DNA of 64,000 nucleotides, from contig CAYVVT010000003.1 of NCBI GenBank assembly GCA_964454335.1, positions 186,001-250,000 of the forward strand, written 5' to 3'. Shown piece by piece: positions 59,091 through 64,000 of this stretch. The notes under the pieces were generated by a model that saw only the letters and a program-made list of their open reading frames with translations, had not been told where the DNA came from and ran no database searches. Positions within the stretch are counted from its first letter, which is position 1. Each line of letters begins with the position of its first letter. This stretch comes from CAYVVT01 sp964454335 (lineage in GTDB: Bacteria > Fidelibacterota > UBA8477 > JABMPR01). A program made the translations under genes and the position numbers.

Positions 59091-60476
59091 ATGTCATTAC
59101 ATTATCTCGATTATTCAATAATCATCCTCTATTTTCTGGCTACGATCCTCATCGGATTCTGGCGTCGTGAGAGATCCAGCAGAGAAGACTTCCTTCTCAT
59201 GGGTCGCGGTCTTTCACTACCCGCTTTTGTCGCCACCCTGGTCTCCACATGGTACGGTGGCATCATGGGTGTCAGCGAATACACCTACACCTACGGAATA
59301 TCCAACTGGATCGTGTTTGGTTTCCCCTACTATGTCTTCGCCACTCTGTTCGCCCTTTTCGTGGCGCGGTCTGCCAGACGATCCAGCGTGGTAACCATAC
59401 CCGAACTGCTGACTAAACACTATGGTGAGCGCGCAGGATTGCTGGGTGCCCTCTGGGTCCTGGTCCTCGGCTCCCCTGCTCCTTACGTACTCACAGTTGG
59501 TTTCCTCATCAGCTATTTCTTTGAGGTTTCGTTGCCTCTGGCACTTCTGGTGGGAACTCTGTTCTCCACCATCTACATCTTGCGAGGTGGGTTTCGTTCT
59601 GTCGTTCGTACGGATCTTCTGCAGTTCATGCTTATGTTTACAGGCTTCATCGTCCTTTTCATCGTCCTGATGCTGAAACAGGGATCACCAGTTGCACTGT
59701 GGTCAGAGCTACCGGATGGGCATCGACAGTACGATGGCGGGCAGGGTTTCGGTTACATCCTCGTGTGGTTCTTCATCGCCAGTATGACGCTGATCGATCC
59801 TGGCTTTCATCAACGCACCTATGCCACCAGGGATCCCGCCACGGCACGCAAGGGTATATTGGCCGCCATTGCATTCTGGTTCTTTTTCGATCTGCTTACG
59901 ACTTTCACGGGCTTGTATGCTGTTGCACTGCTGCCTGCGGATACACAACCCTCACTGGCTTTCATCGATCTGGCTGTGAGGATGCTCCCGGCGGGCGTTC
60001 TGGGACTGTTCCTCATCGGCCTGCTTGCTACAGTCATGTCCACGCTGGATAGCAATGCCCTTGTCTCAGGGATGACACTGGGCCATGATCTCATGCGACG
60101 GATCCCCCGCCTCGCAAGATACTCAAGTAAAAGCCTGACACGTTTTGGTGTGGTCATCACAATGCTGCTCGCTGCCGGTATCGCCTGGCGGATACCCTCC
60201 GTAGTGGACCTGTGGTACAGCTTCGGGACCATCGCCATCCCAGCCATGCTCATTCCGGTCCTGTGGGCTTACCATCCGCGCACCCCTTCGGTTCCAGGTG
60301 TCATCACAGTTAATCTTGTTCTGGCGCCAGCCTGTTCCATCCTCTGGTGGATTTTTGCCCGGAATGCTGATGGGAGCTTTTACCTTGGTCTGCAGCCATT
60401 CTATCCTGGTATGATCATGAGTATTCTACTATTCACATATGCATATCTGAATAACGCTCGGAAGGGAGTAAAATGA
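59091..60476 (+). CDS. Sodium:solute symporter (SSF family)
   Basis: A 461-residue inner-membrane transporter with about 12-13 helices. The SSF pattern is clear: SIIILYFLATILIGFW at the N-terminus, then EDFLLMGRGLSLPAFVATLV, the unwound helix-1 region, then VSTWYGGIMGVSEYTYTYG and the later GGFRSVVRTDLLQFMLM and IGLLATVMSTLDSNALVSGM with the Ser/Thr residues that bind sodium. The substrate class (sugar, proline, urea, nucleoside, other) cannot be deduced. It begins 17 bases after the thiamine pyrophosphokinase gene; thiamine uptake has been proposed for some family members placed this way, but here that is speculation. Its end overlaps the dehydrogenase gene by four bases. Confidence 0.92.
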   Translation: MSLHYLDYSIIILYFLATILIGFWRRERSSREDFLLMGRGLSLPAFVATLVSTWYGGIMGVSEYTYTYGISNWIVFGFPYYVFATLFALFVARSARRSSVVTIPELLTKHYGERAGLLGALWVLVLGSPAPYVLTVGFLISYFFEVSLPLALLVGTLFSTIYILRGGFRSVVRTDLLQFMLMFTGFIVLFIVLMLKQGSPVALWSELPDGHRQYDGGQGFGYILVWFFIASMTLIDPGFHQRTYATRDPATARKGILAAIAFWFFFDLLTTFTGLYAVALLPADTQPSLAFIDLAVRMLPAGVLGLFLIGLLATVMSTLDSNALVSGMTLGHDLMRRIPRLARYSSKSLTRFGVVITMLLAAGIAWRIPSVVDLWYSFGTIAIPAMLIPVLWAYHPRTPSVPGVITVNLVLAPACSILWWIFARNADGSFYLGLQPFYPGMIMSILLFTYAYLNNARKGVK

Positions 60477-61240
60477 GTTTGAAGGGAAAAGTCGTACTCA
60501 TCACAGGCGCCAGTGCCGGTATAGGTGCCGCATGTGCTGATCAATTTGCCGCTGAAGGTGCAAATCTGGTACTCGCTGCAAGACGACAGGAAAGACTGAT
60601 CGCACTGAGGGATGAACTGCAAACCAGGTATGAGGTGTCCGTGGCCGTGATCGCCGCAGATGTCCGTGACAAACAGGCTCTGGAGGCGGCACTACAGAAA
60701 CTTGATCCCCCATTTGACGAGATCAAGATCCTGGTGAACAATGCGGGTCTGGTCATCGGTGTTGATAAGGCATACGCAACGCCTGCGGAGGATGTCGATA
60801 CGATGGTGGACACGAATGTCAAGGGTGTCATGAACGTCATCCGCTCTGTCGTTCCAGGCATGCTCGACAGGCAGCAGGGGCATATCATCAATATCTCCTC
60901 CATCGCCGGACACGAGGCTTATCCCGGTGGGAGTGTCTACTGTGCCAGTAAGCATGCGGTGAACGCCCTCACCCAGAGTCTGCGTATGGACCTGGTGGAC
61001 ACACCGCTCCGGGTAACGGCAATCTCCCCCGGTCACGTCGATACGGAGTTCAGCCTCGTCCGCTTCAAAGGGGATGCAGAGAAGGCTGCGGAGGTCTATG
61101 CAGGTATGGTGCCCCTCAGCGCTGAAGATATTGCCGAAGCCATTGTTTTTTGCGCGAGTAGACCGGCGCATGTGCAGGTAGCCGACATGATCATCTTCCC
61201 CAGCAGCCAGGCTGCAGCCAGAATTATACATCGGGAATGA
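60473..61240 (+). CDS. Short-chain dehydrogenase/reductase (YdfG-like)
   Basis: A 255-residue SDR. The nucleotide-binding loop is TGASAGIGAACADQFA, the Asp/NNAG motif is ILVNNAGLVIG, and the catalytic tetrad is visible in NISSIAGHEAYPGGSVYCASKH (Ser, Tyr, Lys). RRQER at the second-strand end suggests a preference for NADP(H). The closest functional label is YdfG-like 3-hydroxy acid dehydrogenase (serine or allo-threonine), judged from overall pattern. The ATG overlaps the symporter stop (ATGA) and has an AAGGGAG site. It is the last gene of the run; a 107-base gap separates it from the lipoprotein gene. Confidence 0.93.
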   Translation: MSLKGKVVLITGASAGIGAACADQFAAEGANLVLAARRQERLIALRDELQTRYEVSVAVIAADVRDKQALEAALQKLDPPFDEIKILVNNAGLVIGVDKAYATPAEDVDTMVDTNVKGVMNVIRSVVPGMLDRQQGHIINISSIAGHEAYPGGSVYCASKHAVNALTQSLRMDLVDTPLRVTAISPGHVDTEFSLVRFKGDAEKAAEVYAGMVPLSAEDIAEAIVFCASRPAHVQVADMIIFPSSQAAARIIHRE

Positions 61241-61347
61241 ACTCATATCACACGTCAGCACGTATTGTGATTTAAAGCAGTGTTTCCAAGGAGTTATCAC
61301 CCTTAAATTAGTACGACGACCATTAAGACGATGTAAAGGGGTTTGCC

Positions 61348-63042
61348 ATGCCTACGCGACATATCACGATCACCACCATTATCCTGCTTATTGGGATGGG
61401 TTTATTCCTGCTCTCTGGCTGCGAGGAAACTTCTACCAACGAGCGGGAGGCCGATTCACTGGTCCAGTTGGCAGTAGCTGAGCTGGAAGCAGCGTTCATG
61501 TACTTCAGTGAGAATATCACCGGCGATGATTCTCTGGAGCAGGTCCTGGACGCCATGGATGTGGCCGCGGCCTATAACCATTTCGATGAAGCGCATTCAC
61601 TTGATCCTGAGAACAGCCAGGCGAGTTTCGGGCTTGGATTCACAACCATCCTGATGATCACACAGGATCAGTCCATGCGCGATCTCATGCTGGAATGGGA
61701 TGCCTATTTCAGCGCTGGTCCATTTCGGATCGCCGGTCCCTTCCTGCCAGCTTCGATCCTGGGTCCTCACATCGGATATGCAGCTATACCCGATATTGCC
61801 CGTTTGATGGAGCTGACCCTCAGCCCGATGTCAGAACTGGCCAGACCCTCTGACGGCATCCCGCAATTCTCAGATCTTCAGGATCTCATCTCCAATGTCG
61901 TTCTACCCATGGTTGAGTCCGGGATCACCAGTTTCGCCAATGTTCAATCAGATAGCGCTTTCACATTCACACTGGGTATTGATCTGGATCCCGAGGATGC
62001 TGTTGATCATGTGCAATTTGATCAGGCAGACGTCTACGCGCTTAACGGCGGCCTCAGTGCGATCAAGGGTTTCCTGCGCACGATGCTGGCCTACAATTTC
62101 GACTTTGCCAGCCATGATTCAGCCGGGATACTCACAGAACTGGACCAGGATTCGGATTTTGCCACCCTGCTGCCCGATGGCGGTATGTCCCTCAGCAGTG
62201 CTCGATCAGCCTTCCTGATCACAGTAGCCTTTATGCAAAGCACATTGGACCTGGTCGCTGCTGAGACAGACGATCAGTCGAACGATTTCATCACATTCAG
62301 CGGACCGGATGAAATGGACTCCATCTCGGTTGCCCTGGCAGAAGCTGAGGCAGCACTGAATGGTCCGGCCATGATGGCCTTGGATGAGGATGATCCCACG
62401 GATAGTACGCTGGTGGATATCAGTGCTTTTTTCACTGAGCCCATCAATGATTTCAAGGCCTTACTGCCACCCTACGAGATCGGGACGCAGTTGGATACGA
62501 TGTACGAGTGGGATAATCTCGTTGCCATCATCTATCATGTAGAGGATAGCGTGGTAGCCGATCTGCCGGGTTACACCCTGAACAATTCGAATGTCACACT
62601 GACCTTCCTTTATGACAAATCACCAGAAGCAACGATCCTGCAGGGCAGCCTGGTAGTGGATCTCTTTACCTTCCCGATTTCACCGGAGACGCTGTATATG
62701 TTTCCGGCGACCATTCAGGAAGCTTACGCGGAATTCATTACCTATACTGAGATATATGACCTGGACACCTACGTACCCCACGCCCACATCTGGCTCCACT
62801 GGAGTGGAACCATCACTGAGGGTGAATCGCTTGAAATATCAGCAGATCTGGTGGTTGAGGCGGAATACATGGAGGGCATTTATGTCGCCCCGGAGATAAC
62901 CTGGGACGCGGATGATTACAGCAGCTGGCTGGCATCCTGGCCGGATCCGACCTTCAACCAGATCTTCCCGGAGATGAACCATGCGGATCTGGAAGATTTC
63001 CTGGATCTCGATCCGTCTGATTGGTCTAAGACCGGACCTTGA
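61348..63042 (+). CDS. Large exported lipoprotein of unknown function
   Basis: A 564-residue lipoprotein with the signal ITTIILLIGMGLFLLSGC and Cys31 as lipidation site, followed by EETSTNE, and an AAGGGG ribosome-binding site. The mature protein is acidic and mostly helical, opening with LVQLAVAELEAAFMYFSENI and a TPR-like segment AYNHFDEAHSLDPENSQASF. Later sections alternate helices and strands and end in TFNQIFPEMNHADLEDFLDL. In general character and through this last motif it resembles the large secreted protein at 44979, though without that protein's sorting domain. No catalytic motif is recognised. It is monocistronic, ends at a strong terminator shared with the convergent DUF4340 gene, and probably sits on the outer membrane. 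Confidence 0.75.
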   Translation: MPTRHITITTIILLIGMGLFLLSGCEETSTNEREADSLVQLAVAELEAAFMYFSENITGDDSLEQVLDAMDVAAAYNHFDEAHSLDPENSQASFGLGFTTILMITQDQSMRDLMLEWDAYFSAGPFRIAGPFLPASILGPHIGYAAIPDIARLMELTLSPMSELARPSDGIPQFSDLQDLISNVVLPMVESGITSFANVQSDSAFTFTLGIDLDPEDAVDHVQFDQADVYALNGGLSAIKGFLRTMLAYNFDFASHDSAGILTELDQDSDFATLLPDGGMSLSSARSAFLITVAFMQSTLDLVAAETDDQSNDFITFSGPDEMDSISVALAEAEAALNGPAMMALDEDDPTDSTLVDISAFFTEPINDFKALLPPYEIGTQLDTMYEWDNLVAIIYHVEDSVVADLPGYTLNNSNVTLTFLYDKSPEATILQGSLVVDLFTFPISPETLYMFPATIQEAYAEFITYTEIYDLDTYVPHAHIWLHWSGTITEGESLEISADLVVEAEYMEGIYVAPEITWDADDYSSWLASWPDPTFNQIFPEMNHADLEDFLDLDPSDWSKTGP

Positions 63043-63062
63043 GAAATCGACTGATGAAAAAG

Positions 63063-63090
63063 AAAGGCCACCAAATGGTGGCCTTTTTTA
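63063..63090. terminator. Bidirectional intrinsic terminator
   Basis: AAAGGCCACC (63063-63072) pairs with GGTGGCCTTT (63077-63086) around a four-base loop, with a six-T run (63084-63089) on the + strand. The - strand also reads TTTCTTTTTC after the stem. It lies 20 bases after the lipoprotein stop and between two convergent genes, so it should end transcription from both sides. Confidence 0.92.
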
Positions 63091-63123
63091 TACGTGCATA
63101 ATGATGACAATTGGGGGGTGTAT

Positions 63124-64000
63124 CTAGGATGCAGAATCCTCCACCTGCAGATCCTCCAGAGTCTTCTCATATCGGTTCAGGGATGATTTTGAGAACTCGA
63201 ACACCATGGGATTTCCAGCGAGGGTGGTGATCATGACACTGCCTTCTTCACCTTCCTCGTGGAATTTCAACTCCAGGTTCTGCCCACTGTAGAGATCGAT
63301 GGAAATAGTAAGTGCCGGGTCTGCAGCTGCCACCCACTCCTGTCTGAAGTTGGAAGCCCGCATGTTGCCCAGCGGTCGCAGCAGATCCTCAACTTTCTTG
63401 GGATCCACCCCTACACCATTGTAATCCCAGACGCCTTCGTTGAGTTTCAGCGAATAATCGTACATCCCGGAAAAACGAACACCCACAATCTCTTCCAGAC
63501 CGAAGCTGGTGATACTGCGGTTCCAGTAGCCACTCTTGGTGGCATTGCGGTAACGCCCCAGCGATGCTTTCACGGCGTATACGGCATCCTCTGCCTCTCG
63601 TCTGACCATGGTTTCCATGTAGTTGCTTCCGGATTTCCCCAGGATCAACTCCTCGATCCGGGCATCTCCGGCATCGACGAAGCGAATCCGCTTGCCATCT
63701 GGTCCTACTTCGTATTTCGTATGATTCTCGACCTTTGTTGAGACGATCCTGTCAGCAGTCAAAGTGCTGAACTCCTCAAGCAGGGCGTTTACGCGATTGG
63801 TATCGGCGGGATAGCCGTCCAGCAACCATTCACGATCCATTCTTGTGAAGCGCAAGGTATCATCTTCACTCAACACCACGATGGTCCCCACACCTTCAGT
63901 ATCGAACTGAAAGCGGTCACCGTCCACCTGCTTTGTGTCCTGGGGACCGGTTTTGAAAGCGAAGTATACGATCACCAGGATCACCAGTAAGGCACCGGCG
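63124..64000 (-). CDS. DUF4340-domain membrane-anchored protein (5' end outside window)
   Basis: The frame is open to the end of the window, with the visible part starting AGALLVILVIVYFAFKTGPQ, so the true start is beyond base 64000. An N-terminal membrane helix is followed by an extracytoplasmic DUF4340 region (VVLSEDDTLRFTRMDREWLL, then LGKSGSNYMETMVRR and FGLEEIVGVRFSG). DUF4340 proteins are usually encoded behind the GldF/GldG-type ABC transporter genes, so such genes probably lie just upstream, outside the window. It would act at the periplasmic face of the inner membrane. Its 3' end converges on the shared terminator at 63063-63090. The biochemical role of the domain is unknown. Confidence 0.85.
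   Translation of the reverse strand, partial: AGALLVILVIVYFAFKTGPQDTKQVDGDRFQFDTEGVGTIVVLSEDDTLRFTRMDREWLLDGYPADTNRVNALLEEFSTLTADRIVSTKVENHTKYEVGPDGKRIRFVDAGDARIEELILGKSGSNYMETMVRREAEDAVYAVKASLGRYRNATKSGYWNRSITSFGLEEIVGVRFSGMYDYSLKLNEGVWDYNGVGVDPKKVEDLLRPLGNMRASNFRQEWVAAADPALTISIDLYSGQNLELKFHEEGEEGSVMITTLAGNPMVFEFSKSSLNRYEKTLEDLQVEDSAS

Noticed and set aside
1..64000. CRISPR arrays, transposons, integrases, tRNA or rRNA genes
   Set aside because: No regular spacer-repeat pattern, transposase motif or recognisable structural-RNA sequence was seen in reading the window. A covariance-model scan would be needed to exclude small RNAs.

Overview
The window comes from a Gram-negative bacterium with an outer membrane, probably a member of the Fibrobacteres-Chlorobi-Bacteroidetes (FCB) superphylum, and possibly a Marinimicrobia-like lineage. 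Two large secreted proteins end in a YPNPFNP/NHPNPFNP C-terminal domain of the type IX secretion / FlgD-like kind. There are also a Wzi-type outer-membrane protein, other predicted beta-barrels and a DUF4340 gene. By eye the base composition is about half G+C. No rRNA, tRNA, CRISPR array, transposase or phage gene was seen. The phylum assignment is an inference.

Bases 1-19000 are a surface-polysaccharide locus. On the + strand are a Wzz-type chain-length protein (cut by the window edge), a GT2 glycosyltransferase, an MBOAT O-acyltransferase overlapping an SGNH-hydrolase-like protein, a Wzx flippase, a Wzy/ligase-type polymerase, a clan GH-A glycoside hydrolase, a GT4 glycosyltransferase and seven different sulfotransferase-family genes. 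Facing them on the - strand are a Wzi-like outer-membrane protein and a polyprenyl-phosphate sugar-1-phosphate transferase that would start the repeat unit. Together they suggest a Wzx/Wzy-made polymer that is heavily sulfated and acylated. No PAPS-synthesis gene is present here.

Bases 20461-37109 are a dense signalling island. A - strand run of ten genes (29579 down to 20461), most with 1-8 base start/stop overlaps, encodes a lone receiver, four tandem paralogous ~125-residue proteins resembling SpoIIAA-like/STAS domains, a PAS-only protein, a PAS histidine kinase, an Rcp1-like receiver, a REC-PAS histidine kinase and two more receivers. Upstream lie a 1430-residue kinase with nine PAS domains and its NarL-type regulator. 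Divergent from these is a membrane PP2C (RsbU/SpoIIE-type) phosphatase whose periplasmic sensor domain carries a CxxCH heme-c motif. A phosphatase, kinases and several STAS-like proteins together suggest a partner-switching pathway fed by two-component signals. This is the most unusual part of the window.

Bases 37378-64000 are mixed housekeeping and envelope genes: a ceramidase-like hydrolase with a small membrane protein, an RND/MMPL exporter, a small membrane protein with three FDPxTG repeats, an RRM RNA-binding protein with a clear terminator, a beta-barrel protein, secreted sorting-domain proteins, a dodecin and a SagB-type nitroreductase, YihY/BrkB, YceI, a DUF3179 lipoprotein, then a compact run of parvulin, uridine-kinase-like protein, thiamine pyrophosphokinase, SSF symporter and SDR dehydrogenase. 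A lipoprotein and a cut-off DUF4340 gene close the window, converging on a shared terminator.
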